Shown: piece after piece, positions 9,075 to 18,172 of the stretch
How positions within the stretch are numbered: the first letter of the stretch is position 1
Layout of the letters: every line of letters starts with the position of its first letter
From: Ferrimicrobium acidiphilum DSM 19497
Lineage (GTDB): Bacteria; Actinomycetota; Acidimicrobiia; Acidimicrobiales; Acidimicrobiaceae
DNA length: 64,000 nucleotides
Direction: 5' to 3'
NCBI RefSeq assembly: GCF_000949255.1
Contig: NZ_JXUW01000012.1
Coordinates: 1 to 64,000 of the forward strand
The notes under the pieces: generated by a model
Databases searched by the model: none
What the model saw: the letters and a program-made list of their open reading frames with translations, nothing else
What the model was told of the DNA's origin: nothing
Program-made: the position numbers and the translations under genes

Positions 9075-10372
9075 GGGGCCGACTCCGCCGTCAAGGCGAC
9101 AATTGCTCCTACCTCGGCGCGTATGGCCACCAACGATCGAAAAGCCGTGTAGTTACCGAGGTAGACGATACGACTCCTGCCGCTGGACACGAGTCGATTA
9201 GCCGCCAACCGAAGCGCTGCAAGCTGTGAATGCTCTACAATCACCTCAAATCCTGCCACCTCGAGGCGCAGTGCTAGATCCGTCGCACGCTCCCCAGTCA
9301 CGATAACCGGGTTACGCGCAAGCCTCTCAAACTCGACGTCCCAAATCCATGAGGTATCCAGGCCGTCAGCTACACGAGCATTTAGACCGAGAACCAGTTC
9401 GCAGTCACTGTTATCGACAATGGACAGATTCGCATGCCATCCTGCTGGGTTCTTGGCAAGATAGGTGACCAGAGACGGCATCGCTGGCAAGCTCGTCAGC
9501 CACCAAGTTGCAAAGCGCCCCTCCACTCCCGACGAGAGACTCAAGCGAGCGGCAACCCCCTCGACCGCACCTTCGGTTACCACCGCTACAGCCACCGCAG
9601 CCAAGAGCGCGTTCAAAAGGTTGAAGCCCCCAGGTAAGCCAGGATGCATGGATCCAAGCTGAGTACCATTCTTCGAAAGTCGACCATCCTCATCGACCTC
9701 ATAGTCAGCAGAGGGCTCGCAAAGCCCGCACGAGGCACAACTCCAGGTGCGTGCATGCGTCAACTCGCCAGTACAGCGAGGACACGACTGCGCATCGCCT
9801 TGCCACTCGGCTGGTCCCTTAACCCACAAACATCGCTTAAAGCCAGCGGCATTAGCCACGATCAACGGATCAGATGCGTTAGCGACCAGAGTATCGATCG
9901 TGGAAGCAGACTCACCGATACGAGCAGCCAGCCGTCGCACCTCTAGGTTGCGGTCGAGCTGATCTCTGGACATATTCAACCACACCAGGACCGACGGCTC
10001 CAGACTCTTGGCAACCGAAGGAACATATGCCTCATCGACCTCAAAAACCGCATATCGAGAGCTTATTTTGCTCGCCGCCAGCACGCTCGCTATCCCCCAA
10101 GGAAGGTTGGATCCACGGTTTGAAAGCGTATCAGCACCAAGCAGCGAACGCACGAAGGCGGTGGTCGTCGTCTTGCCGTTGGTGCCAGTCACGAGCACAC
10201 TTTTAGTTTGACGCATAGAGTCATCGTGACTATGGCTGAGAAATTTGGGGTCAATCGTGAGCGCAATCCGTCCCGGAAGTGTCTGTCCTTGAAAGCGTGG
10301 AACGGCTTTCACACCGAAAGCCACGAGTTGGGCGGTACGCCTTGCGGCGCTGGCGCGTAAAGGGAGATCCAT
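9071..10372 (-). CDS. murT: Lipid II isoglutaminyl synthase, Mur-ligase-like subunit MurT
   Basis: 433 residues. ATP-dependent amidase partner of GatD: activates the alpha-carboxylate of D-Glu in lipid II and joins it with ammonia from GatD. The N-terminus (MDLPLRASAARRTAQLVAFG) fits MurT; longer in-frame starts up to 10513 run through non-coding-looking DNA with a hairpin. The P-loop VLVTGTNGKTTTTAF is typical of Mur ligases. The inserted four-cysteine zinc ribbon that distinguishes MurT is present as CPRCTGEL...CASCGLC. The C-terminal DUF1727 domain follows. Head gene of the murT-gatD operon, diverging from the LysR gene. Confidence 0.92.
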   Translation of the reverse strand: MDLPLRASAARRTAQLVAFGVKAVPRFQGQTLPGRIALTIDPKFLSHSHDDSMRQTKSVLVTGTNGKTTTTAFVRSLLGADTLSNRGSNLPWGIASVLAASKISSRYAVFEVDEAYVPSVAKSLEPSVLVWLNMSRDQLDRNLEVRRLAARIGESASTIDTLVANASDPLIVANAAGFKRCLWVKGPAEWQGDAQSCPRCTGELTHARTWSCASCGLCEPSADYEVDEDGRLSKNGTQLGSMHPGLPGGFNLLNALLAAVAVAVVTEGAVEGVAARLSLSSGVEGRFATWWLTSLPAMPSLVTYLAKNPAGWHANLSIVDNSDCELVLGLNARVADGLDTSWIWDVEFERLARNPVIVTGERATDLALRLEVAGFEVIVEHSQLAALRLAANRLVSSGRSRIVYLGNYTAFRSLVAIRAEVGAIVALTAESAP

Positions 10373-10449
10373 CAGCGAGTATCCTAACTGCCAGCGGCAG
10401 CTCAACGGACGTGAACCTCTAGACCGAATCCTACCGAGTGCAAAAAGTG

Positions 10450-10481
10450 AAAGGAGCCGACAGGGGGGCGCCGGCTCCTTT
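10450..10481. terminator. Perfect 10-bp hairpin in the murT leader region
   Basis: AAAGGAGCCG at 10450-10459 pairs exactly with CGGCTCCTTT at 10472-10481 around a G-rich 12-nt loop. It lies about 80 nt upstream of murT in the divergent murT/lysR gap. On the minus strand the stem is followed by CACTTTTTG, a short T-run, so a terminator or attenuator in the murT leader is the simplest reading. Because it contains AAAGGAG on both strands, sequestering a ribosome site is an alternative. Confidence 0.45.
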
Positions 10482-10606
10482 ATAGGGAGCAACGGTTCTG
10501 GGGGGGGAACCATTTCCGTTGCTGTATTACATACTACTTACTTGCCCCCCTGGATCCAAAGCTTTTTTATGATAGCTTGTATCACTTTTTCCGATAGGCT
10601 GCACCC

Positions 10607-11548
10607 ATGGAGCTCCGCCAACTACGTTCGCTCCTCGCGGTCGAAGAGGCAGGGAGCTTCTCAGCAGCTGCCGAGGCACTTGATACCGTTCAATCGAATA
10701 TCTCCAGTCACATCTCTCGGCTCGAACGAGAGCTGAATACGCTGCTCATCGACCGTCGTACAGGGACTCTCACCGAGGAAGGAGAGATTGTAGCCCGCCG
10801 GTCACGCCGGCTTCTCGAGGAGCTAGAGGAGATCTACTCTGACTTGGATGGTCTTAAGGCCGATATCACCGGCCGCGTTCGACTAGGAGTCATTGCAACC
10901 ACTGCAAGCTGGCTGCTGCCGCTGCTACTCGACCGACTAAACACCACCCACCCACGTCTCGAGATCGAGATTGCCGAAGGCACCGCCGCATCTCTGCAGC
11001 GGCGCCTCCACTCAGGCAACATCGACCTTGCACTACTAACCACTCCACTAACTATCGATGGACTGACCTTCGAATCGCTCTTCACCGAGACCTACGTGCT
11101 CATCGTAGGACAAGATCACCCACTCGCCCAACAACAATCGATCTCACTCTATGAGGCCGTGCAGTACCCTCTCATTGTTCCTCCGAACCATGTCGCCTTT
11201 CGCGAAGAACTCGAGGCGATGGCCGCGACTAGAGGGCTTCAGCTACGTCACACCGCCGAGATCGATGGGCTCCACATCGTCGCTATTCTCGCCCTGGCTG
11301 GATTCGGCTCTGCCATCCTACCTTCGAGCGCGATTCTCAGCCTGTCACAGCTCAAACCTCGGGTCTCCATCCCTATTGCGGATCTCAATCCACGCAGGGT
11401 TGGGATCGGGCGCTATCGAAATCGCATCCAGTCCGCAGCCTCTAAGGCTGTCGTCGAGACTCTCCTCGCAGTCCTCCGATCCCCGACAACGACACTACCC
11501 GAAGGTATCACCGTCGCTATCCGGAACCCAGACCGTACGCGTGTCTGA
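10607..11548 (+). CDS. LysR-family transcriptional regulator
   Basis: 313 residues with the canonical LTTR layout: winged helix-turn-helix at about residues 1-60 (MELRQLRSLLAVEEAGSFSA, then AAEALDTVQSNISSHISRLE), a linker helix, and a periplasmic-binding-like effector domain from about 90 onward. The target and effector cannot be deduced. LysR genes usually control a divergent neighbour, which here is murT, but they may also act on the SDR gene 90 nt downstream on the same strand. The start is the first ATG at 10607 at the usual family N-terminus. Confidence 0.9.
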   Translation: MELRQLRSLLAVEEAGSFSAAAEALDTVQSNISSHISRLERELNTLLIDRRTGTLTEEGEIVARRSRRLLEELEEIYSDLDGLKADITGRVRLGVIATTASWLLPLLLDRLNTTHPRLEIEIAEGTAASLQRRLHSGNIDLALLTTPLTIDGLTFESLFTETYVLIVGQDHPLAQQQSISLYEAVQYPLIVPPNHVAFREELEAMAATRGLQLRHTAEIDGLHIVAILALAGFGSAILPSSAILSLSQLKPRVSIPIADLNPRRVGIGRYRNRIQSAASKAVVETLLAVLRSPTTTLPEGITVAIRNPDRTRV

Positions 11549-11638
11549 GATAGTCGATCTCAGCTAGAAATCGTCGATGTTGCCTTTGAATGCCTCAGGG
11601 TCGGTCGTAGAATGAGGGTAGTACTACTAGGAGGACAG

Positions 11639-12553
11639 ATGACAAAGTTTTGTGACCAGCGAGTTGTGATCGTCACAGGAGCGGGGCGAGGTATAGGGCG
11701 TGCTCACGCGCTATTGTTCGCCGAGCATGGGGCCAAGGTGGTGGTCAATGACCTTGGAGCCGAGGTAGACGGCTCCGGATCTGGATCAGGCCCTGCGGGA
11801 GAGGTCGTCGATGCCATACGGGCAGCAGGCGGAGAAGCCGTCGCCAACGGAGATGACGTTTCGTCCTGGGAGGGCGCGCAGAGAATCATCAACACAGCCA
11901 TCGATACCTACGGTACCCTCGATGTCGTAGTCAACAACGCTGGCATCCTCCGCGACCGGATGATCATCAATATGACCGAGGATGAGTGGGATCTGGTCAT
12001 CGGTGTGCACCTCAAGGGAACCTTCAATATGATACATTGGGCAGCGAGCTACTGGCGGGAGCTCTCCAAGGCAGGGACCCCTCGCGATGCTCGTATCATC
12101 AACACCACCTCGGCCTCGGGCATCTACGGCAATGTTGGCCAATCTAATTATGGGGCTGCAAAGGCAGGAATCGCCTCGCTTACCAATATCGCAGCGATGG
12201 AACTCGGTCGCTACGGCGTAACCGTCAACGCAGTTGCCCCTGTGGCCCTTACTCGCATGACAGAAAATCTAGGCATAGTGGCCGATGACGACGCCAAGGC
12301 GAAGGAACAACTTGCGCCAGAGAACATCTCACCGCTCGTCGTCTGGCTGGGCTCAGATCGATCGCGTTCAATTACTGGACGAGTGTTCGATGTCGCAGGA
12401 AATCACGTCGATGTCGCCGAAGGATGGCACGCGGGCCCTGGAATTGACGCTGCTGGAGTCCGCTTCACCGTCGAGGAGCTAGACCCGCTAGTGGTCGATC
12501 TTGTCGGAAAGGCACGCAAGAACGCCGATATGTCAGGTCACGAACCCGCCTAG
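11639..12553 (+). CDS. SDR dehydrogenase, (3R)-hydroxyacyl-CoA dehydrogenase type
   Basis: 304 residues from ATG 11639, which is preceded by a perfect AGGAGG five bases upstream; a farther ATG at 11612 has no such site. Rossmann nucleotide-binding motif TGAGRGIG near residue 14, NNAG at about 99, and the Ser-Tyr-Lys catalytic set in TTSASGIYG...SNYGAAKAG. The long insertion after the second strand (VNDLGAEVDGSGSG) and the C-terminal extension are typical of the dehydrogenase unit of peroxisomal multifunctional enzyme type 2, so oxidation of 3-hydroxyacyl-CoA with NAD+ in fatty-acid breakdown is likely. Followed by a strong hairpin. Confidence 0.85.
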   Translation: MTKFCDQRVVIVTGAGRGIGRAHALLFAEHGAKVVVNDLGAEVDGSGSGSGPAGEVVDAIRAAGGEAVANGDDVSSWEGAQRIINTAIDTYGTLDVVVNNAGILRDRMIINMTEDEWDLVIGVHLKGTFNMIHWAASYWRELSKAGTPRDARIINTTSASGIYGNVGQSNYGAAKAGIASLTNIAAMELGRYGVTVNAVAPVALTRMTENLGIVADDDAKAKEQLAPENISPLVVWLGSDRSRSITGRVFDVAGNHVDVAEGWHAGPGIDAAGVRFTVEELDPLVVDLVGKARKNADMSGHEPA

Positions 12554-12596
12554 CCAACACCAACCTCTCTCGAAGGACTAAAGGCGGCCAACGCCA

Positions 12597-12635
12597 GCCG
12601 ATCGCCTATGTGAGGAAAGCACATAGGCGATCGGC
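12597..12635. terminator. Perfect 16-bp inverted repeat downstream of the SDR gene
   Basis: GCCGATCGCCTATGTG (12597-12612) and its exact complement CACATAGGCGATCGGC (12620-12635) flank a 7-nt purine loop. It starts 44 nt after the SDR stop. There is no T-run on either side, so it may be a Rho-assisted or stem-only terminator, or protect an mRNA end. Confidence 0.6.
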
Positions 12636-12808
12636 ATTATGAGGGCGACCATCGACAAGTACGGTTGACGCGGCCAATCTTGTAACCGAGCTCAAAGCTT
12701 GGAGTTGGGCAAGTACGAACATGGCGTGCACATACCACTGAGCGCTCGAGCCCGAGAGTCAACCAGATCGGGAGTCCACCCAGCTTCGCCTTCTAGACTG
12801 ATGGCCTA

Positions 12809-13465
12809 ATGAGTATTGTGCATAGCTATCGTTCAGCCTCGATAGATCAGCGCGTCCTCGAGCTCTTTGCCCTCGTGGGGGATAGTTTTGTCGGCGCAAA
12901 AGAGGCGTTGCTCCACAGCGACACCTCAATCACTACCCGACTCGTCGATCGCGAACGCCGTATCGATGAACTCTACGGCACACTCCAACACGAGGTGAGC
13001 CAAAGACTTATGGAGGATGACCACCAACCTGGAGAGCTGCACTATCTGGTTGGGATAGTTCGCATCATTCCAGAGCTTGAGCGGAGTGGAGATCTCGCTG
13101 AGCACATCGCTCGCAAAGCTTCGCTCGACCTCACACGTGATCTCAAGCCGCGCTGTCGTGGCATCATGGAGCAGATGGCCGAACTCGGAGCCTCGATGTG
13201 GACACAGGCATCGTTAGCCTTCGACGCCCAGGACCCTAGCGTGGCCAACCATCTCGATCAGCTCGACGAGAGTCTTGACGATCTACATGTGTCGTTCATG
13301 ACCGAGGTAGCCTCCTCGTCGCCTCCGATCGCGATCGCCATGGAGCTGGCACTCGTAGGCCGCTTTCTCGAACGCTTTGGCGACCATGCAGTCAACCTAG
13401 CGCGAACAACTGCGAGCCTAATTACCCAGCTTGATCCGTATCCAAAGGCGAGCTCTGAAGACTAG
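12809..13465 (+). CDS. phoU: PhoU-family phosphate signalling protein
   Basis: 218-residue all-helical protein made of two PhoU repeats, one at about 15-100 with ELERSGDLAEHIARKA and one at 115-205 with FLERFGDHAVNLARTTASL; the E-x-x-x-D signatures bind metal clusters. PhoU proteins link the PstSCAB transporter to the PhoR kinase and repress phosphate-starvation genes. No pst or phoBR genes are near, so this is a stand-alone copy. It converges with the ABC operon; the two stop ends overlap by 4 nt. Confidence 0.88.
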   Translation: MSIVHSYRSASIDQRVLELFALVGDSFVGAKEALLHSDTSITTRLVDRERRIDELYGTLQHEVSQRLMEDDHQPGELHYLVGIVRIIPELERSGDLAEHIARKASLDLTRDLKPRCRGIMEQMAELGASMWTQASLAFDAQDPSVANHLDQLDESLDDLHVSFMTEVASSSPPIAIAMELALVGRFLERFGDHAVNLARTTASLITQLDPYPKASSED

Positions 13466-14112
13466 AAATCTGCGTTAGACAGTAGGCCATCGGCGAGAGC
13501 TAGACTTCTGTGCGCGTACTCGGTGATAGCTTGGTCGTGAGCCGCGACCACGACCAGATTACCGGCGTTGGCATGACCCACAAGAAGCTCCATCACTCGC
13601 TCTCGATTACCGGCATCGAGTTCAGAGGTGGGCTCGTCGGCTACCAAGACTTTGGGGGCGACCGCCAGGGCTCTAGCCACCGCTACTCGCTGCTGCTGCC
13701 CACCCGAAAGCTCTCGAACCAAGCGTTCGGAGAGGCCATCTAAGCCGACCATACCCAAGAGTTCGTCGACCGGACGCAGACTACCAGCGCCTCGCCAGAG
13801 CTTGCGTCCAAGTTCAACATTTTCAGACACCGTCAGCGCGGCCACGAGCCCAAAGGCTTGCGGAACTAGAGCGGTGTCCAAAAGATCAGCACTACGACGT
13901 CTGCCATCGGCCATCACCAGCTCTACCGAACCGCTATCGGGTCTCACGAGTCCACAGATGGCGTGTAACAGCGTCGTCTTGCCAGACCCAGATGGTCCGA
14001 TCATGGCGACCATCTCACCCACTTCGTAGCGGAGTTCGGGAATCGAGAGGATCTGGACTGAACCGCGGCGAATCTCGAGATCCTCCACCTCCACCGCGAC
14101 TACCTCACTCAT
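13462..14112 (-). CDS. ABC transporter ATPase (LolD/MacB type), second ATPase of the operon
   Basis: 216 residues. Walker A GPSGSGKTTLLHAI, signature LSGGQQQRVAVARAL, Walker B VLVADEPTSELD and a switch His in VVAAHDQAI are all present, so it should hydrolyse ATP. Belongs to the short ATPases that drive FtsX/MacB-type permeases. Its start overlaps the end of the upstream ATPase gene by 8 nt, and that gene in turn overlaps the permease gene, forming a tight permease-ATPase-ATPase operon. Probably pairs with the other ATPase to make a heterodimer on the single long permease. Confidence 0.9.
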   Translation of the reverse strand: MSEVVAVEVEDLEIRRGSVQILSIPELRYEVGEMVAMIGPSGSGKTTLLHAICGLVRPDSGSVELVMADGRRRSADLLDTALVPQAFGLVAALTVSENVELGRKLWRGAGSLRPVDELLGMVGLDGLSERLVRELSGGQQQRVAVARALAVAPKVLVADEPTSELDAGNRERVMELLVGHANAGNLVVVAAHDQAITEYAHRSLALADGLLSNADF

Positions 14113-14944
14113 GGTCGCCCTCCTCCACCAATCGCAGTTCGAGCCCTCGCTCGATCTGGGTTACCTTCACCAGTGAATCCGGGGGCAAAACGTGGCGCAG
14201 ATGTGGAGGCAGCTGCAAGGTGCCATCCTGGCCAACGACGGCGAACTCCTCACCGAATCGCCCCTCAGCGCCAACCCTACCGTCGCGGATCGTGATAGTC
14301 CGAGGCATCGCACTGGCGATGTGCGGATCGTGAGTGACGATCACTACCGTCGTATGATACTCGGCGTTGATCCGCATCAAAAGCTCCACTACCAGGTCGC
14401 GGCTGACGTGGTCTAGCTGGCTGGTCGGCTCGTCGACCAACAGCACGCTCGGATCATGCACCATGCCCACCGCCAACGCACACATCTGCTGCTGACCACC
14501 GGAGAGGGTGCGCACCACGCGGTGGGCGATCGGTGCCAACCCAAGCGTCTCCAACAACTCCTGTGCTCTTGCTCGCGACGCCTTGGTATCCGCCGCAAAG
14601 ACGAGGTTTTCTAGCACCGTCCCGTATCCGATCAGGTTATTGGTCGCCCCCTGGAGGACTAGCGAGACCTCACGGCCACGAAGTCGGGCCAGCTCTCGAG
14701 ACTTATACTGGCTGATATCCTTCTCACCAAGAAATATCCTTCCAGCCGATGGATTGAAGAGGCCAGCTATAAGCCTGAGCAACGTTGACTTGCCCATGCC
14801 CGACGGCCCGAGCAGTGCCACCACCTCGCCAGCGGCTATCTCTAGGTCGACCCCACGAAGAGCAACGACGTCACCCTCTGGTATCGGATATAGGTGTACG
14901 AGTCCTGACACCCTGATCCCTAGCTGATGGGTAGTGCTGCTCAT
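14105..14944 (-). CDS. ABC transporter ATPase (LolD/MacB type), first ATPase of the operon
   Basis: 279 residues. Walker A GPSGMGKSTLLRLI, Walker B VLLVDEPTSQLD and switch His in VIVTHDPHI are intact. The signature LSGGQQQMCALAVGM departs from the usual LSGGQQQRVAIARAL: the Arg after QQQ and the following A-R-A are replaced. That is the kind of asymmetry seen in heterodimeric ABC ATPases, though the LSGGQ core is kept. About 60 extra C-terminal residues (LPPHLRHVLPPDSLVKVTQI) are not part of the core domain. Overlaps the permease gene by 4 nt. Confidence 0.9.
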   Translation of the reverse strand: MSSTTHQLGIRVSGLVHLYPIPEGDVVALRGVDLEIAAGEVVALLGPSGMGKSTLLRLIAGLFNPSAGRIFLGEKDISQYKSRELARLRGREVSLVLQGATNNLIGYGTVLENLVFAADTKASRARAQELLETLGLAPIAHRVVRTLSGGQQQMCALAVGMVHDPSVLLVDEPTSQLDHVSRDLVVELLMRINAEYHTTVVIVTHDPHIASAMPRTITIRDGRVGAEGRFGEEFAVVGQDGTLQLPPHLRHVLPPDSLVKVTQIERGLELRLVEEGDHE

Positions 14945-17900
14945 CGATCACCTGCCCGAAGTTCATCAAAACTCGCTCGCCCTACCACCCGTGCGGCGGC
15001 GAATACACCGACGACAACCGCGACTACTACCACCACCGCTACCACCACGATCTCGGAGACTATCGGTAAGGCGTAGCCAAAGTGGAGATGATCGAGGCCA
15101 GAGTCGATCTCAGGCAGGACCGGTAGCGCCAATCGTGCACCCACGACTCCCGCCACCACACCGGCGGCAGCGGCGGCGACCACCAAGATCACAGCCTCGA
15201 GTATGTAGGCGAGTAGCAAACGGGGTCTACCAAGACCTAGCACCCGCATCGCAGCGAACTCAGGGATCCTCCCCCGACCCTCGACGAGCAGCTCGAAGGC
15301 GAGTCCCAGCAACACAACGACAATGCCAGCGGCCGCTGCGATTGGGAACAGACGTTCAGCGAGTCCCAACGGCTGATCGGCGTATGAGCTGGCAAGCGCC
15401 TTAGAGGAGTTAATCGAGTCGATCACCACCCCTTCGTGTCGGAGTCGACCGATTACGCTCGCTGGTGCCCCCTTTGCAAGCCAGACCTGGTCGCTGGCTA
15501 ACGAGGTTGAATTCTGCACCAACTCGGCCTGAGTGAGGTCGACGATGCTGGCGTCGCCTCCGACCGATGGCAACGATGCAAGCGTAAGAAATGGTCGAAT
15601 GTTGATCTGGTTGCCATCGACTCCATTAACGACACCGGTTCCAACTGCAGAGACCACGTTAGCCGACAGCGTTGATCGCACCGATGAACTGACAATCGCT
15701 GGCAGATAGCTTGGGTAACTCTTTGGAACGATGGCGATATTGGAGCCACCGGTGGCTGGATAGGCACTAAAGGAGAGACGACTGGGACTCGTCTCGACGC
15801 TGGTCTGCACGCCGGTGGCCGCTCGCCAAGACGTACCAAGCACGCCTGGACTCTCCCCAACGGGCAGCTTGACGCCGCTTAGCTCCGAAAGTTGAATAGC
15901 GAAGTGAGCGCCCGGAGAGGTGTATCCACCGTTGGTGATCACCGAGTATCCGATACCGGAGAAGAGGCAACCGTCGCGCACACACCCGACGTGGAACGAG
16001 GACGTATGATAGCTCGCAGTCAGAGGAACATAGATGATGTCAGGCGAGTTCTGAGCCTCGTTGAGCAGGGTCAACTCAAGGTCTACCTCCGCACCCGCTG
16101 GCACCTTACCGGCCATGCGGGCGCGAACCGTCAACGTATTAGAGGTCACCCTGAAGGCCTTGTTGTTGAACGGAGCGAGTTGGCGAGCGATAGTCGTCAC
16201 CGGCACGGTGCCTACCGCCTTCGGCCAAGAGGCCACCCGCCCAAACCTACTCGCCTGCACCGCCAGCGTCGTTCCGCTCGCAGCCTTATAGAGTTCGGCA
16301 GCCATCACCGCGTTTCCACTCGGATCCGCGTGATCTACCGCAGCGACGAGGCCGAGATGTTTGGGCAATGATACCGTAAGCACCTTCCCCGCCCCGACTT
16401 CATAGTCAGCCACATCGGTTCGATGACGGCCGATGACTGACTGTGCTCCAAACCCAAAAACCACAAGAGCGAGAGCGATTCCAAACGGAATGATCTGGCG
16501 CAACATACCAGAGCGTGCTCGCAGCTGGCGGACGCTCAAGTACCATGCAATGTGTCGCCCCTTGCGAGTGAAACGACGCGCGAGCCGAAGTAGCAACGAG
16601 GTGAGTGCGATCACCACTATCGCTACCCCCGCCCCCAAAAAGGCTGGAGCAGCACCTGCTAGCGGATCAACACCGCTGCCAGTCGTCGGTGCGATCACGA
16701 GCTGTGCCGTGAGCACCGCCGCTACCACCACGATAAGCACGTCTACAAGTGCACGGAAACGGCCTCGGTTTCGCAACGCCGAACGGCTAGCCTCTAGCAC
16801 ACCCCGCCTGAGCGCAGTCGCTGCTGCAACAACCGTAACCACGAGTGCCGCAACGACCACCGCCAACCCGGCTAAATACGTCGTCGGCAAGATGTATAGC
16901 TGGGTTCCTGGCGCGAAGTAGGCGTGACCCACCTCGGAAACCGTCAGGTAGGCGCCGAGAAACCCGAGCGGACTGGCGACGATCAACACCACCAGTGGCT
17001 CACCAATCGCTCGGAGAACGATGCTGCGCGGGCGCACACCCCGTAGCTGGGCGAGTCGAAACTCACTCATTCGGGATTGAACCATTCGCCAAATCAAAGT
17101 ACCAAAGACGATGAGCCCAAGGAGAACAAGCTCCAAAATAATCACCGTAACCAGAGTCGCCATTGAGTTCTGCGAGCCGATAATCCCTAGGATTACCGAA
17201 TACAGCCCCGAGCTAGCGGCCGCACTATCATGGGTCGCCACCAGACGGGTGTATCGAGCAATGATGCCGCCTGTAGTGCGGTAGTTGCGGATGTTGACTA
17301 CAGGTGGCCGTAACGGCATCTGGAGTATGCGGTCCACCCCAAGATAGGTGTTGAAGTTGTTGGAGCTCGTGAGCCCGAATGTAGCCTTGCCTCCAAAGAA
17401 CCCGGGAGCCACCACCAGAGGGTCGAGCTGGACGGTAGAGCCGGAACCAGAGCCGAACGCGAAGTAGTTGGATCCCCACCAGTAGTTGGTCTGAGTATCA
17501 GGGGTAGCGTAGGTGCCAACTACCCTAAAGTCACTGCTGGCCCCGGCTCCAGGCACCCCCGCCGCAATCAGCCCTGGGGTAACTTTGATGGTCGAGCCGA
17601 CGGCTACATGAAGGTAGTTCGCGGTGCGAGCGCTCAGCAGAAGCTGTCTGTCAGTAGTCGGGCAATGTCCACTAGTGAGTTGAAGATGCGCACATATATC
17701 TGTGCGCTCAAAGAAACTTGACTCAAGGACGGCGCCAGCTAGATGAGGGCCAGGAGTGACCACACTCGGCACAAAGGCGGTCAACAGTGGATGAGAAAAC
17801 AGAGGGCGCCCATTTAGGCGCGGAGCCTGATGCTCAGCGGCGACGAGCTTGGCTCGATCAAGTGCTCCGGTCGACCCCACCTGAAGGCCAGTTCTGCTAA

Positions 17901-18072
17901 CCGGTGCACTTCGCAGCCCTCCGATGAGCACCGAGTTCTGTGCTGAACCTAGATAGATAGGTCCAATCGTCGCACCGAGTATGGCGACCACTGCGGCCAC
18001 CAATAGAAAGACAAGGGCGCCCAGCCGGAAACGGATCCCACGGATGAATAGTCCAATTCTTGCTCCACCCAT
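14941..18072 (-). CDS. Giant FtsX-type ABC permease
   Basis: 1043-residue membrane protein. After a first span at about 15-35 comes a large outside domain (to about 300), a block of three to four spans (VTVIILELVLLGLIVFGTLI onward, 310-430), more spans at about 445-500 and 520-545, a second large outside domain (550-890), and a C-terminal FtsX domain with the classic EFAAMRVLGLGRPRLLLAY loop between spans. Two FtsX units in one chain mean a single gene can supply both halves of the transporter. MacB-like exporters of this kind move peptides, lipids or lipoproteins across the cytoplasmic membrane; the substrate here is unknown. First gene of the operon with two ATPases. Confidence 0.85.
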   Translation of the reverse strand: MGGARIGLFIRGIRFRLGALVFLLVAAVVAILGATIGPIYLGSAQNSVLIGGLRSAPVSRTGLQVGSTGALDRAKLVAAEHQAPRLNGRPLFSHPLLTAFVPSVVTPGPHLAGAVLESSFFERTDICAHLQLTSGHCPTTDRQLLLSARTANYLHVAVGSTIKVTPGLIAAGVPGAGASSDFRVVGTYATPDTQTNYWWGSNYFAFGSGSGSTVQLDPLVVAPGFFGGKATFGLTSSNNFNTYLGVDRILQMPLRPPVVNIRNYRTTGGIIARYTRLVATHDSAAASSGLYSVILGIIGSQNSMATLVTVIILELVLLGLIVFGTLIWRMVQSRMSEFRLAQLRGVRPRSIVLRAIGEPLVVLIVASPLGFLGAYLTVSEVGHAYFAPGTQLYILPTTYLAGLAVVVAALVVTVVAAATALRRGVLEASRSALRNRGRFRALVDVLIVVVAAVLTAQLVIAPTTGSGVDPLAGAAPAFLGAGVAIVVIALTSLLLRLARRFTRKGRHIAWYLSVRQLRARSGMLRQIIPFGIALALVVFGFGAQSVIGRHRTDVADYEVGAGKVLTVSLPKHLGLVAAVDHADPSGNAVMAAELYKAASGTTLAVQASRFGRVASWPKAVGTVPVTTIARQLAPFNNKAFRVTSNTLTVRARMAGKVPAGAEVDLELTLLNEAQNSPDIIYVPLTASYHTSSFHVGCVRDGCLFSGIGYSVITNGGYTSPGAHFAIQLSELSGVKLPVGESPGVLGTSWRAATGVQTSVETSPSRLSFSAYPATGGSNIAIVPKSYPSYLPAIVSSSVRSTLSANVVSAVGTGVVNGVDGNQINIRPFLTLASLPSVGGDASIVDLTQAELVQNSTSLASDQVWLAKGAPASVIGRLRHEGVVIDSINSSKALASSYADQPLGLAERLFPIAAAAGIVVVLLGLAFELLVEGRGRIPEFAAMRVLGLGRPRLLLAYILEAVILVVAAAAAGVVAGVVGARLALPVLPEIDSGLDHLHFGYALPIVSEIVVVAVVVVVAVVVGVFAAARVVGRASFDELRAGDR

Positions 18073-18172
18073 CGCTTTAGCTAGTTAACAATCTTCTGGC
18101 ACACACTGACACTCGGTCGAGCCTAGCTGCTTGCCAAGCAGATGTCAAGAACAGAACGAGCTTTGATACCAA

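Noticed and set aside
10373-10513. N-terminal extension of MurT
   Set aside because: The extra 47 residues are Pro/Arg-rich, include the hairpin at 10450-10481 and are absent from the family; the start at 10372 matches MurT.
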